The notes below the pieces were generated by a model. The model was not told the DNA's origin and ran no database searches. It saw only the letters and a list, made by a program, of their open reading frames with translations. Below are positions 36,819 to 46,996 of a DNA stretch of 64,000 bases, piece after piece. Each line of letters opens with the position of its first letter. Positions within the stretch are counted from its first letter, which is position 1. Source of the DNA: Mycobacterium sp. OAS707 (lineage in GTDB: Bacteria; Actinomycetota; Actinomycetes; Mycobacteriales; Mycobacteriaceae); contig NZ_JADBDS010000001.1 in NCBI RefSeq assembly GCF_014873705.1, forward strand, positions 1,798,001 to 1,862,000. The letters are read 5' to 3'. Made by a program: the position numbers and the translations under genes.

Positions 36819-38338
36819 CCGCGGTCCCCCGGCCGCCGGAATTGCGCGCTGACCAAGCCGCGACCGAATTCGGTGAGCAGGTCGGCATCCTTGAATGCCG
36901 CCCGGCGCGACTCGAGCACGGAGTTGCCCCGAAACAACAATGTGATCAGCGATCGAACCGTTCCGATCATGTCGCCGCTTGGTTCAGGAAACGGCGCGTT
37001 GGGATCGTGGTTGTCGACGGCGAAGATCGTGATCCGCTGAGCGACTTTCCTATCACCCCAGGCGAATTGAATCGAGTTCCACGTGACGAGCAGATCGTCG
37101 TCGACGACCGACATCATGCTTGCGGTCACGCCCATGCCGAGATCGATCCGCCGTGGTGCGCTGAACCTCGCACCGGTCAGCCCATACAACACCCGCGCCG
37201 GGTATACACCGAACGAGAACGGCCGACGGCTGACGAGGCTGTCCACCACCAGCGTTCGCGGGCGAGAGAGTTTGTCGAACCGAGGATCCGGAGCCGTTGC
37301 GGTCATCCACTGCCGTACCAACACGGAGTCGCCGTACAACCGTTTGACGTCGCGATAGTCCTGAAGCTGAACGGTCGCCCAACCTGGTGGAGCGATGAGC
37401 GGTTCCCCGGCAACGAGCACACCAGGACTCGGCCTGTCGACCGGTGCGGTGGTGGGATCTGTCGGAATATGAACCAGGGCCAGCGCGACGCCGACGGCAA
37501 CGACGAGCGGCACACTCGACCAAACCTGCCTGGCCGCAAGCGGTTCCACCTTGCGATCAAGCAGGCGCTTGGGCTGGCCGCGACGGGCCGCCAAGTACAT
37601 GACGATACCCACGACAGCGACGGCGCCGACCGTCGGCACGTATTGATACATCCAGAGCGGCGTGTCGGGCAGAAATACCCAGATCGCTGTCAGCACCGCG
37701 AAACCGAACGCCCAGGCAAGCAACGATCCCACGATTCCGCGCCGCATCGTGCGGCCCACCGCGATTCCGCTGCCGACTCCCGCGTTGAGCAACGTCGCGG
37801 CGCCTGCGGCGTAGGAGCTGCCGCCGAGAGAGATCACAAGAAGGAAGTAGGGCAACGGGAAGATCAGGAACATCATGGCCCAAACCCAGGCGAATCTGCT
37901 GACCGGCCGCAATCCGAACAACACGATGCAGCTGCTGAACACAAAGAGCCACATGGCGAGCAGATCCAGCCGGAGCAGATGGAAGTACAGCGAGTATCGG
38001 TGCAGCAGAACATTGTTCATGAGCAGGGCCAGCACCAAGCCCATCGTTCCTACGATGATGTCGACTTGTCGGTCATGTATCGGAAGCTCCGTACGGTGAC
38101 GGCGGGCCACCCCTACCGCCACCAGCACGGCCACCGTCGGTACGGTCCAGGCGAAGCCACCGAGGCCGCCCACGTGTGCGGTCAAACCGATGCTGTACAG
38201 ACTCTCGTGGAAGGCGATACCGGTCAATGCCGATATCAACGCCCACCGCAGGATCAGGCGAAGGGTCGGATGAACCCGTTCCCGCGGCGGCGAGTGCGAT
38301 GCGGCGTCTGCAACCGGTACCGCGGTGGGCACCGTCAC
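36815..38338 (-). CDS. multi-pass membrane protein with soluble C-terminal domain, exosortase-like features
   Basis: 507 residues from GTG 38338 (overlapping the upstream stop); a longer open frame is rejected. Seven to nine membrane segments fill residues about 30-300. The stretch FGLRPVSRFAWVWAMMFLIF, followed by PLPYFLL, resembles the exosortase region with its F-x-x-P-x-P turn, but the expected catalytic Cys motif is not evident. A soluble domain of about 190 residues follows (PPGWATVQLQDYRDVKRLYG, VTASMMSVVDDDLLVTWNSI), loosely like EpsI-type domains. Gram-positive exosortase-like proteins are known next to GT2 enzymes, so the idea is plausible but weak. Placed between BcsB-like and GT2 genes, it should belong to the polymer machine. 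Confidence 0.6.
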   Translation of the reverse strand: MTVPTAVPVADAASHSPPRERVHPTLRLILRWALISALTGIAFHESLYSIGLTAHVGGLGGFAWTVPTVAVLVAVGVARRHRTELPIHDRQVDIIVGTMGLVLALLMNNVLLHRYSLYFHLLRLDLLAMWLFVFSSCIVLFGLRPVSRFAWVWAMMFLIFPLPYFLLVISLGGSSYAAGAATLLNAGVGSGIAVGRTMRRGIVGSLLAWAFGFAVLTAIWVFLPDTPLWMYQYVPTVGAVAVVGIVMYLAARRGQPKRLLDRKVEPLAARQVWSSVPLVVAVGVALALVHIPTDPTTAPVDRPSPGVLVAGEPLIAPPGWATVQLQDYRDVKRLYGDSVLVRQWMTATAPDPRFDKLSRPRTLVVDSLVSRRPFSFGVYPARVLYGLTGARFSAPRRIDLGMGVTASMMSVVDDDLLVTWNSIQFAWGDRKVAQRITIFAVDNHDPNAPFPEPSGDMIGTVRSLITLLFRGNSVLESRRAAFKDADLLTEFGRGLVSAQFRRPGDRG

Positions 38339-40305
38339 GATTGCGCTCGAGACCGCCTGCCGCGCAGCATGATGAGCCCGGCGGCCAACACAATCACCAC
38401 GGCGATGCCTGCGCCGGCGCCGACACTCCACCACGGCACGGAAAGACTCTTGGACTCCACGACCTGCTGCGGCGCCGAGTGTGCGGTCCCGACCATCACC
38501 GGCGCATGTCCCGGTGTGGCGATGAGCGCATCGCCAGTCAATCGTGACCAGTGCTCGACGTCCGAATCGAGCCATCGCAGAAGGTCATCCAGCTGATCTG
38601 GGGCCTTGTTGGAGGTTGCGATGACGACCGTCCTGTTGCCGTCGAAAGTCGTTTGCAATGAACCGAAGCGCAATGACGGGTCGAGCTTGAGCTTGCCTTC
38701 TTGGCCTGTTCCGTCTGCGTCGGTAACGGTGATTTCACTGTCCGAATGCGCGGCGACCGGCAGGCTGATTCGCTGGTCCGTCGGTTGCTCGGCGCTGATC
38801 AGGATGGCGGGAAGCGGCGAGGTCATCGCCTCATCGAGGCTCGTCACCGCGGTATCGATGGGCAGCGCGCTCAGGCGCTGCAGTCCGACGACGATGGTCA
38901 GTGCCCGTCGGGTGTCGTCGAACGTGTTCCCCATGCCGATCTGCACCCGCGGCATGAGCGCCTGGGGTAGCGACTGAAAACCGCCAGGCACAGGCGGTTT
39001 GGCGGCGACACTCTCCACCGGGCTGTCGCCGTCGATTGTCAATGTGATCGGCTGGAATTCGCCACATCGTCCGGTGTTCCCGGTGATGTTCACGGCGACG
39101 CCAAGGCTGGTGTAGCGCTGCAGGAGTCGGTCCGGGACGTCGATCCACCGGTCGATGACCCCCGTGCCGTCGACCGGCCAGCGGTCGATGGTCTCACCGC
39201 CGATCGAAGCCACGACTTGGCCACCAACCGATGACGGGAGCGGTGTATACGATCCGCGCAAATGAACCCGGATGTCATGTGAGGGTCGCCCGAGCCGCGT
39301 CTGATCCAAGGGGATCGACACCTGCGGCGACAACGCCGTCGCGTTGACACCGGGTTGGCCGAGCTGTCGTATCGTGGTCACGTTCGGCGCCAGCTGCGGA
39401 ACCGGCTTCAGCGGCCCCGCAACGGCTTTCGAGCTCAATGCGAGTCTGCCGATGTCCCCTGACAACACCCGCGTTTGATTGATCAGTTCATCGGGTGGCC
39501 CGCCGATCAGCAGCCAAGGGCTTCCATCATCACGGCCCTCGAGTTCGAGGCCACTACCCGGCCCCTGCCGGATGACGATTTGACGCTGCAGCGGGAGTGC
39601 CGGTTCCGCAGGGGCGACCTGTCCGTCCTGCAGCGGCGTCAACGAGACGACGGTGTTCTGCTTGCCGTAGTGCGCCACAACGGTCGTGGCGACCCGTATC
39701 GCAGCATCGGACTCCGCCCGCGTCGGCGATGCCGGAACGAACAACTGGAGTTCTTTCAGGACCGGCGGCAGGAAGTCGGCGATGGTTGTGGGCACGGTCT
39801 CGGCGCCCGCGAAGGAGGCGGATGCGTCGTCGAGGCGAAGGGGCACCGTCGGGTCGTAAAGGCAATAGCCCTCGAATGGGTCGAGATAGCTGTGCAGGGT
39901 GAACGTCACCGCGTTGTCGACGACAGCGGCGCCGGCCAAAGGAATCGAGACCGGCGCGCCGAAATCGGTCGGCAACGGCACCCGCGCGAGGGTGCGTTCG
40001 TCCTGTGTGACGGTGACTGTTCCGGCACGCACCCCCACCGGCAATTCGACGAGCGCGTCCAACGTCGATGGGGCAAGCCCAGGAGGTACCGGCATGGTCA
40101 GCGTTTGCGTACCTTGCAGCCCGTAGAGGGCGAGGCCGTTGTCCAAGCCCATGGACTTCAGTGCCATCACGGTCGGAGCCGGGGGCGACAAGTCTTCGCC
40201 CGGAGCCGCGGCGGCAACCGATGTCAATATTCCCAGCGCAGCGAAAGAGAGCGCCGTCGCGAAAATTGTCGCAGTATAAATTGACGACAGCGCAATATTT
40301 CGCAT
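38335..40305 (-). CDS. BcsB-like periplasmic protein with C-terminal membrane anchor
   Basis: 656 residues from ATG 40305; an in-frame TTG at 40323 is less likely. A signal peptide lies at about 1-33 (IYTATIFATALSFAALGILT). The mature protein resembles the cellulose synthase regulatory subunit BcsB: two carbohydrate-binding-like beta-sandwich regions, SPWLLIGGPPDELINQTRVL in the flavodoxin-like part, and RIDLGM-type neighbours in the next gene. A single membrane helix (SVGAGAGIAVVIVLAAGLIM) plus a basic tail ends the chain, as in BcsB. In cellulose systems BcsB guides the nascent chain outside the membrane and activates the synthase. It is the first gene of the four-gene operon. No BcsC, BcsZ or PilZ partner is present. 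Confidence 0.75.
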   Translation of the reverse strand: MRNIALSSIYTATIFATALSFAALGILTSVAAAAPGEDLSPPAPTVMALKSMGLDNGLALYGLQGTQTLTMPVPPGLAPSTLDALVELPVGVRAGTVTVTQDERTLARVPLPTDFGAPVSIPLAGAAVVDNAVTFTLHSYLDPFEGYCLYDPTVPLRLDDASASFAGAETVPTTIADFLPPVLKELQLFVPASPTRAESDAAIRVATTVVAHYGKQNTVVSLTPLQDGQVAPAEPALPLQRQIVIRQGPGSGLELEGRDDGSPWLLIGGPPDELINQTRVLSGDIGRLALSSKAVAGPLKPVPQLAPNVTTIRQLGQPGVNATALSPQVSIPLDQTRLGRPSHDIRVHLRGSYTPLPSSVGGQVVASIGGETIDRWPVDGTGVIDRWIDVPDRLLQRYTSLGVAVNITGNTGRCGEFQPITLTIDGDSPVESVAAKPPVPGGFQSLPQALMPRVQIGMGNTFDDTRRALTIVVGLQRLSALPIDTAVTSLDEAMTSPLPAILISAEQPTDQRISLPVAAHSDSEITVTDADGTGQEGKLKLDPSLRFGSLQTTFDGNRTVVIATSNKAPDQLDDLLRWLDSDVEHWSRLTGDALIATPGHAPVMVGTAHSAPQQVVESKSLSVPWWSVGAGAGIAVVIVLAAGLIMLRGRRSRAQS

Positions 40306-40375
40306 TCTGCGATCGTATAGCAATCAACAGGCGCGTCAATTAGCAAATTTTGCTGACTATGCCAAAAGCACTCCG

Positions 40376-40395
40376 CTAGGGACTTTTGGCCCTAA
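40376..40395 (+). promoter_or_regulatory. DosR-box-like site between the polysaccharide operon and a small membrane protein gene
   Basis: GGGACTTTTGGCCCTA at 40379-40394 matches the core of the mycobacterial DosR (DevR) motif TTSGGGACTWWAGTCCCSAA at 15 of 20 positions over 40376-40395. A degenerate second copy sits on the other strand, formed by GCCAAAAG at 40361-40368 facing CTTTTGGC at 40383-40390. The site is about 75 bases from each divergent start codon (40305 and 40471), a normal distance for DosR activation. Confidence 0.55.
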
Positions 40396-40470
40396 TGCAA
40401 GTGACCATCGACCCTGGATCGCCTGGCAGCGCCTTCCTAATTTCCACTGCAACAAATGTGGAGGTGCGCA

Positions 40471-40617
40471 ATGAGTATCGACATGACCATGCGCGTGGTT
40501 TTGCTCGGCGGTTTGGCCGCACTCATTTTCATCGCGCTCGCCATGGGGCAGGACACCTATGAGCGGCCGCACGTCCCCCGTCCCCGACAACACAGCGACG
40601 AATCGCACGACGCCTGA
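40471..40617 (+). CDS. 48-residue single-pass membrane protein
   Basis: Short frame beginning MSIDMTMRVVLLGGLAALIF and ending in a charged tail with ERPHVPRPRQHSDESHDA. The ATG follows a very good ribosome binding site (GGAGGTGCGCA). One membrane helix is predicted at residues 7-24, with a Pro/His/Arg-rich C-terminus. Codon use is typical of the window. It faces away from the BcsB-like operon and sits just downstream of the DosR-like box; its own stop is followed by a terminator hairpin shared with rpsQ. No family was recognised. Confidence 0.65.
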   Translation: MSIDMTMRVVLLGGLAALIFIALAMGQDTYERPHVPRPRQHSDESHDA

Positions 40618-40624
40618 CGACAAA

Positions 40625-40648
40625 AGCCCCCGGTTGAAACCGGGGGCT
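40625..40648 (-). terminator. terminator of the S10 operon (after rpsQ), possibly bidirectional
   Basis: AGCCCCCGG at 40625-40633 pairs with CCGGGGGCT at 40640-40648 around a TTGAAA loop. On the minus strand the stem runs into TTTTG, which suits transcription leaving rpsQ. It also follows the small plus-strand gene by 8 bases. Confidence 0.8.
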
Positions 40649-40665
40649 GGTGTCGCGCTGAAAAA

Positions 40666-40962
40666 CTACTTGGCCTTCTCGAGCACCTCGACGAGGCGCC
40701 AGCGCTTGGTCGCCGACAGCGGTCGGGTCTCCATCAGCGAAACGCGGTCGCCGACACCGGCGTCGCCGTTCTCGTCGTGCGCCTTGACCTTCGAGGTGGT
40801 GCGGATGATCTTGCCGTAGAGCGGATGGCTCTTACGGTCTTCCAGCTCGACCACGATGGTCTTCTGCATCTTGTCCGACACCACGTAGCCGATGGCCGTC
40901 TTGCGACGACCGCGCGGCTTGTCCTGGCGCGGAGTGTGCTTGGGGCCCTTGGTTTCTGCCAT
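40666..40962 (-). CDS. rpsQ: 30S ribosomal protein S17
   Basis: 98 residues, with a short N-terminal extension [20 protein letters not shown] before the S17 core [20 protein letters not shown] and [20 protein letters not shown]. It is the last gene of the S10 operon here. The next ribosomal gene, rplN, lies about 17 kb further on, so the usual rpsQ-rplN junction is interrupted. Confidence 0.98.
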   Translation of the reverse strand: MAETKGPKHTPRQDKPRGRRKTAIGYVVSDKMQKTIVVELEDRKSHPLYGKIIRTTSKVKAHDENGDAGVGDRVSLMETRPLSATKRWRLVEVLEKAK

Positions 40963-40964
40963 TT

Positions 40965-41198
40965 TTACGATTCCTCACCAGCGGGCCCGGAAGCCAGGCC
41001 CAATTCACGTTCGCGCAGCACTGTGTACACACGCGCAATTTCCTGTCGCACCGTACGAAGCCGACGGTTGTTGGCGAGCTGTCCGGTCGCCATCTGGAAG
41101 CGCAGATTGAACAGCTCTTCCTTCGACTCGCGCAGCTTGTCCTTCAATTCGTCGTCGGTCAGCTCGCGAAGGTCGCCAGGAGTCACTCCCACTGCCAT
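40965..41198 (-). CDS. rpmC: 50S ribosomal protein L29
   Basis: 77 residues. [20 protein letters not shown] and [20 protein letters not shown] are the L29 helical hairpin; a short acidic tail follows. It overlaps rplP by one base and ends two bases before rpsQ. L29 lies at the peptide exit tunnel and contacts trigger factor and SRP. Confidence 0.98.
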   Translation of the reverse strand: MAVGVTPGDLRELTDDELKDKLRESKEELFNLRFQMATGQLANNRRLRTVRQEIARVYTVLRERELGLASGPAGEES

Positions 41199-41614
41199 CA
41201 GAAATGATCCTCTCGAGTCACGATGCGTGCCTTGATCGGCAACTTGTGGATCGCGCGCGTCAGTGCGTCGCGCGCGGTCTTCTCATCGGGGTAGCTCAGC
41301 TCGAACAGCACACGGCCGGGCTTCACGTTGGCGACCCACCACTCCGGCGAACCCTTACCGGAACCCATGCGGGTTTCGGCAGGCTTCTTGGTCAGCGGAC
41401 GGTCCGGGAAGATGTTGATCCACACCTTGCCGCCACGCTTGATGTGCCGGTTGATGGCGATACGAGCGGACTCGATCTGCCGGTTGGTGATGTACGCATG
41501 CTCCAGCGCCTGGATGCCATAGTCACCGAAGCTCACCGACGTACCGCCGCTGGCGATGCCACGCTGCCGTGGGTGGTGTTGCTTCCGGTGCTTGACCTTA
41601 CGGGGAATCAACAT
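41198..41614 (-). CDS. rplP: 50S ribosomal protein L16
   Basis: 138 residues, [20 protein letters not shown] at the start and [20 protein letters not shown] in the second signature. It helps organise the A-site tRNA-binding region of 23S rRNA. It follows rpsC by 2 bases. Confidence 0.98.
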   Translation of the reverse strand: MLIPRKVKHRKQHHPRQRGIASGGTSVSFGDYGIQALEHAYITNRQIESARIAINRHIKRGGKVWINIFPDRPLTKKPAETRMGSGKGSPEWWVANVKPGRVLFELSYPDEKTARDALTRAIHKLPIKARIVTREDHF

Positions 41615-41616
41615 GA

Positions 41617-43042
<1,426 letters not shown>

Positions 43043-43046
<4 letters not shown>

Positions 43047-43324
43047 CGCCGTTTGGCCTTCCGGTCATCCTTGATATGACCCTTGAATGTGCGCGTCGGC
43101 GCGAACTCGCCGAGCTTGTGCCCGACCATCGCCTCGGTGACGAACACCGGGACATGCTTGCGGCCGTCGTGGACCGCGAAGGTGTGCCCGATGAAGTCGG
43201 GGATGATGGTCGAACGCCGCGACCAGGTCTTGATGACCTGCTTGGTGTTCTTCTCGTTCTGGACGTCGACCTTCTTGAGCAGATGGTCGTCGACGAACGG
43301 ACCCTTCTTAAGGCTGCGTGGCAT
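43043..43324 (-). CDS. rpsS: 30S ribosomal protein S19
   Basis: 93 residues. [20 protein letters not shown] and the signature [16 protein letters not shown] identify it. It binds 16S rRNA together with S13 in the small-subunit head. Confidence 0.98.
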
Positions 43325-43345
43325 ATTCCTGTCCCTGGCTAACTC

Positions 43346-44188
<843 letters not shown>

Positions 44189-44220
44189 GATTGGTTAGGT
44201 CTCTCTGCGTTATCCGCCGG

Positions 44221-44523
44221 CTAGGCCGGAGCTCCGAACAAATCGATCGGCTTGCTACCCGCGGCCAGCGTGACGATGGCGCGCTTGGTGTTCTTGCGCT
44301 TACCGAAGCCGGCGCGGGTGCGCTTGCGCTTGCCCTGCCGGTTGAGGGTGTTCACCGACGCGACCTCGACCTTGAAGATCTTCTCGATCGCGATCTTGAT
44401 CTGCGTCTTGTTCGAGTCGGGGTGCACGACGAACGTGTACACGTTGTCCTCGATCAGCCCGTAGGACTTCTCGGAGATGACCGGGGACAGGATGATGTCG
44501 CGGGGATCAGTCACGGTTGCCAT
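44221..44523 (-). CDS. rplW: 50S ribosomal protein L23
   Basis: 100 residues, with [20 protein letters not shown] at the N-terminus and [20 protein letters not shown] in the basic loop. L23 forms the docking site for trigger factor and SRP at the exit tunnel. It directly abuts rplD. Confidence 0.98.
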   Translation of the reverse strand: MATVTDPRDIILSPVISEKSYGLIEDNVYTFVVHPDSNKTQIKIAIEKIFKVEVASVNTLNRQGKRKRTRAGFGKRKNTKRAIVTLAAGSKPIDLFGAPA

Positions 44524-45210
44524 CTACGCCGACACCTCCACAGTGCTGTCTTCGGTCTTGGTGCTGGCGCTGATGTAGTTGTTCAGCGCCTCGACGCTGA
44601 ACACCACGTCGTCGGCCTTCAGCACGTCGTAGGTGTTGAGCTGGTCCGGCGAGAGGATGTGCACACCGGGCAGGTTGCGCGCGCTCAGTGCACTGGTCTC
44701 ATCGGCACGCCCGATCACAACCAACACCTTGTTGTTTTCGGCCGTGCGCTCGCCCGTCAGCGTGGCCAGGAACGCCTTGGCGCTCTTGGTCGACGGAGCC
44801 TGACCCTCCACCAACTCGGTGATGGCGTGGATGCGGCCGTTGCGTGCCCGGTCCGACAGCGCCCCGCGCAGGGCGGCGGCGATCATCTTCTTGGGCGTGC
44901 GCTGGCTGTAGTCGCGCGGCTGCGGGCCGTGGACGGTGCCACCGCCGGTGAACTGCGGAGCACGCGTCGAACCCTGACGGGCACGACCAGTTCCCTTCTG
45001 GCGGTAGGGCTTCTTGCCGCCGCCGCGGACCTCGCCGCGTGTCTTGGTCGCGTGCGTGCCCTGCCGCTTGGCGGCCAGTTGCGCCTCGACAACCTGATGC
45101 ATCAGCGCGATGTTCGGCTCGACGTCGAACAGCTCGGCGGGCAGCTCGACAGAGCCGTCCTTCTTGCCGGCCGGGGTGTGGACGTCGATCTTAAGAGTCT
45201 TGGCAGCCAT
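44524..45210 (-). CDS. rplD: 50S ribosomal protein L4
   Basis: 228 residues. The extended loop is [20 protein letters not shown], followed by [20 protein letters not shown]. In E. coli L4 represses its own S10 operon through the leader RNA; the long leader before rpsJ here contains hairpins, but an L4 target was not recognised. It shares one base with rplC. Confidence 0.98.
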   Translation of the reverse strand: MAAKTLKIDVHTPAGKKDGSVELPAELFDVEPNIALMHQVVEAQLAAKRQGTHATKTRGEVRGGGKKPYRQKGTGRARQGSTRAPQFTGGGTVHGPQPRDYSQRTPKKMIAAALRGALSDRARNGRIHAITELVEGQAPSTKSAKAFLATLTGERTAENNKVLVVIGRADETSALSARNLPGVHILSPDQLNTYDVLKADDVVFSVEALNNYISASTKTEDSTVEVSA

Positions 45211-45863
45211 TACTTCTCGCCTCGCTTGATTGCGCTGCGGACCGCTACGAGTCCGCCGTTGCGTCCGGGAATCGCACCCTTGATCAACAGCACGCCGTTC
45301 TCGGCATCGACCTTGTGTACCAACAGGTTCTGCGTCGTCACGCGGTCGTTGCCCATCCGGCCCGACATGCGCGTGCCCTTGAACACCCGGCCCGGGGTGG
45401 CGCAGCCTCCGATGGATCCGGGACGACGGTGCACGGCCTGGGCGCCGTGGCTGGCGCCCTGGCCCTTGAAGCCGTGGCGCTTCATGGTGCCCGCGAAACC
45501 CTTGCCCTTGGAGGTGCCGGTTACGTCGACAAAGGCGCCGTCGGTGAAGATCTCGGCGGTCAGCTCCTGACCGACCTCGTACTCCGCTGCGGCAGCCTCG
45601 TCGTCGAGACGAAACTCGGCGATGTGACGGCGCGGGTTGACGCCCGCCGCGGCGTACTGACCGGACAGGGGCTTGTTGACCTTGCGGGGGCTGATCTCGC
45701 CGTAGGCGAGTTGCACCGCGCTGTAGCCGTCGCGCTCCGGCGTGCGGATCATCGTCACGACATTGGGACCGGCCTTGACGACCGTCACCGGCACGACCTT
45801 GTTGTTCTCGTCGAACACCTGCGTCATGCCCAGCTTGGTGCCCAGAATGCTCTTTCTAGCCAT
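45210..45863 (-). CDS. rplC: 50S ribosomal protein L3
   Basis: 217 residues, [20 protein letters not shown] at the start, and the signature [20 protein letters not shown] followed by [18 protein letters not shown]. It is one of the first proteins to assemble on 23S rRNA. Confidence 0.98.
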   Translation of the reverse strand: MARKSILGTKLGMTQVFDENNKVVPVTVVKAGPNVVTMIRTPERDGYSAVQLAYGEISPRKVNKPLSGQYAAAGVNPRRHIAEFRLDDEAAAAEYEVGQELTAEIFTDGAFVDVTGTSKGKGFAGTMKRHGFKGQGASHGAQAVHRRPGSIGGCATPGRVFKGTRMSGRMGNDRVTTQNLLVHKVDAENGVLLIKGAIPGRNGGLVAVRSAIKRGEK

Positions 45864-45891
45864 TTCTCTTGGGATCTCCTACTGGAATGAC

Positions 45892-46197
45892 TTATTGGAT
45901 ATTGACGTCGACACTGGCCGGCAGATCGATGCGCATCAGGGCGTCAACGGTCTTCGGCGTCGGGTCGAGGATGTCGATCAGTCGCTTGTGCGTACGCATC
46001 TCGAAGTGCTCCCGCGAGTCCTTGTACTTATGCGGGGACCGGATGACGCAGTACACGTTCTTCTCAGTCGGCAGCGGCACAGGGCCAACCACGCTGGCGC
46101 CGGTACGGGTGACCGTCTCCACGATCTTGCGTGCCGAGGCGTCAATTGCCTCGTGGTCGTAGGCCTTGAGCCTGATGCGGATCTTCTGTCCCGCCAC
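45892..46197 (-). CDS. rpsJ: 30S ribosomal protein S10 (NusE)
   Basis: 101 residues. [20 protein letters not shown] and the signature [20 protein letters not shown] identify S10, which also acts in transcription antitermination as NusE. It is the first gene of the S10 operon, preceded by a leader of about 260 bases. Confidence 0.98.
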
Positions 46198-46221
46198 GCT
46201 TCTCCTACCTCACTACTACTG

Positions 46222-46273
46222 GGCCCCTTCCGGGGCCGCTTCCGTCCGGCGCACTCGCCGGCTGAGCCGGCGA
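46222..46273 (-). promoter_or_regulatory. two hairpins in the S10 operon leader
   Basis: GGCCCC(TTCC)GGGGCC at 46222-46237 and TCGCCGGC(TGA)GCCGGCGA at 46255-46273 are perfect stems shortly upstream of the rpsJ start codon (46197). They lie in the predicted transcribed leader and could act in attenuation or feedback control, but no protein partner is shown. The 388-base gap 46198-46585 otherwise holds only the promoter and one palindrome (46525-46542); no gene was seen in it. Confidence 0.55.
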
Positions 46274-46467
46274 TTTAGCTTCGCGCTGGTATGCCGCCGC
46301 TGTTTATCTGTCTGTGGTTCACCGATCCCCGCGGTCGGGCGTGTCGCCCTCACGCACACTCAGCCGCGGCGGAAATCGTCGCGATCGAGGTGGGGACCGG
46401 ATGCGCCCGTTCAGGCGCTGGTCGTATGCCCCGGCCAGGCGCGAACCCGGCTCAAGGCAACCCGAAC

Positions 46468-46496
46468 AGTATGCCTTAGATGCCGGCCTCATCCAA
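46468..46496 (-). promoter_or_regulatory. probable sigma-A promoter of the S10 operon (rpsJ)
   Basis: On the minus strand TTGGAT (46496-46491) and CATACT (46473-46468) are separated by exactly 17 bases. Three bases later comes CGGGTTGCCTTG (46464-46453), identical to the sequence behind the rplN promoter at the same distance. Initiation near 46462 would give a leader of about 260 bases. Confidence 0.7.
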
Positions 46497-46524
46497 ATCT
46501 CTGGCCATGGGCAACCGTCGGCGA

Positions 46525-46542
46525 CCTTACTCCAGAGTAAGG
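46525..46542. promoter_or_regulatory. operator-like palindrome upstream of the S10 promoter
   Basis: CCTTACTCCAGAGTAAGG has perfect 8-bp arms (CCTTACTC/GAGTAAGG) around a two-base centre. It lies about 30 bases upstream of the rpsJ -35 box and 44 bases after the LEH-like gene. The binding protein is unknown; symmetry and size fit a TetR- or FadR-sized dimer. Confidence 0.5.
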
Positions 46543-46585
46543 TAGCCACTCGCGGCGGCTCCGACCACCACTTATCGGCGTTGCG

Positions 46586-46939
46586 CTACGAGGTACTGAC
46601 GGGTGTGAAGTACTCGCGCCATGCGGTGATCTTTTGATCCTTGACCTCGTAGGCACCCATCACCGGCCAATGCATCTCTTTCCCGTCCACGATCCAGTGG
46701 TCGTCACGCTCCATCAACACGACATCGCCGTCGACTGCGACGTAGAGAATCTTCAGGTCGACGCACGTTCCGCGAGAGAAGTAGGCCTCCATCGTCTTGC
46801 GAATCGCGTCGCGACCGGAAACCGGCGGATACGGGCCGACATAAAGCGTCAGATCGTCAGCGAAGTGGCTCATCACTTCGTCGACATCGTTGCGGCCCCA
46901 TGCGGCCAACTCGGCGCGAACAATTTCCTCGGCGCTCAC
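46586..46939 (-). CDS. SnoaL/limonene-epoxide-hydrolase-like protein
   Basis: 117 residues. NTF2-type cone fold: IVRAELAAWGRNDVDEVMSH, FADDLTLYVGPYPPVSGRDA, VLMERDDHWIVDGKEMHWPV and ITAWREYFTPVS. The Glu-Arg-Asp stretch and the WREYF end recall limonene-1,2-epoxide hydrolases, whose Asp-Arg-Asp triad activates water, but the last Asp of that triad is replaced by Glu in WREYF. The function is therefore uncertain. It lies 57 bases upstream of nothing on its own strand except the M48 gene end, and could be co-transcribed with it. Confidence 0.75.
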   Translation of the reverse strand: MSAEEIVRAELAAWGRNDVDEVMSHFADDLTLYVGPYPPVSGRDAIRKTMEAYFSRGTCVDLKILYVAVDGDVVLMERDDHWIVDGKEMHWPVMGAYEVKDQKITAWREYFTPVSTS

Positions 46940-46996
46940 GATCCCCCCAATCGAGAAGTCAGACGCACTGGAGCGTAGCTCGCGTGCTCATTGAGG

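Noticed and set aside
36842..38596. 584-codon plus-strand frame opposite the exosortase-like gene
   Set aside because: His/Arg/Gln-rich shadow composition without membrane or domain features, while the minus strand gives a coherent membrane protein with coupled overlaps.
44191..45570. Long plus-strand frame (459 codons) opposite rplW, rplD and rplC
   Set aside because: Antisense shadow; no recognisable domain and low-complexity composition.
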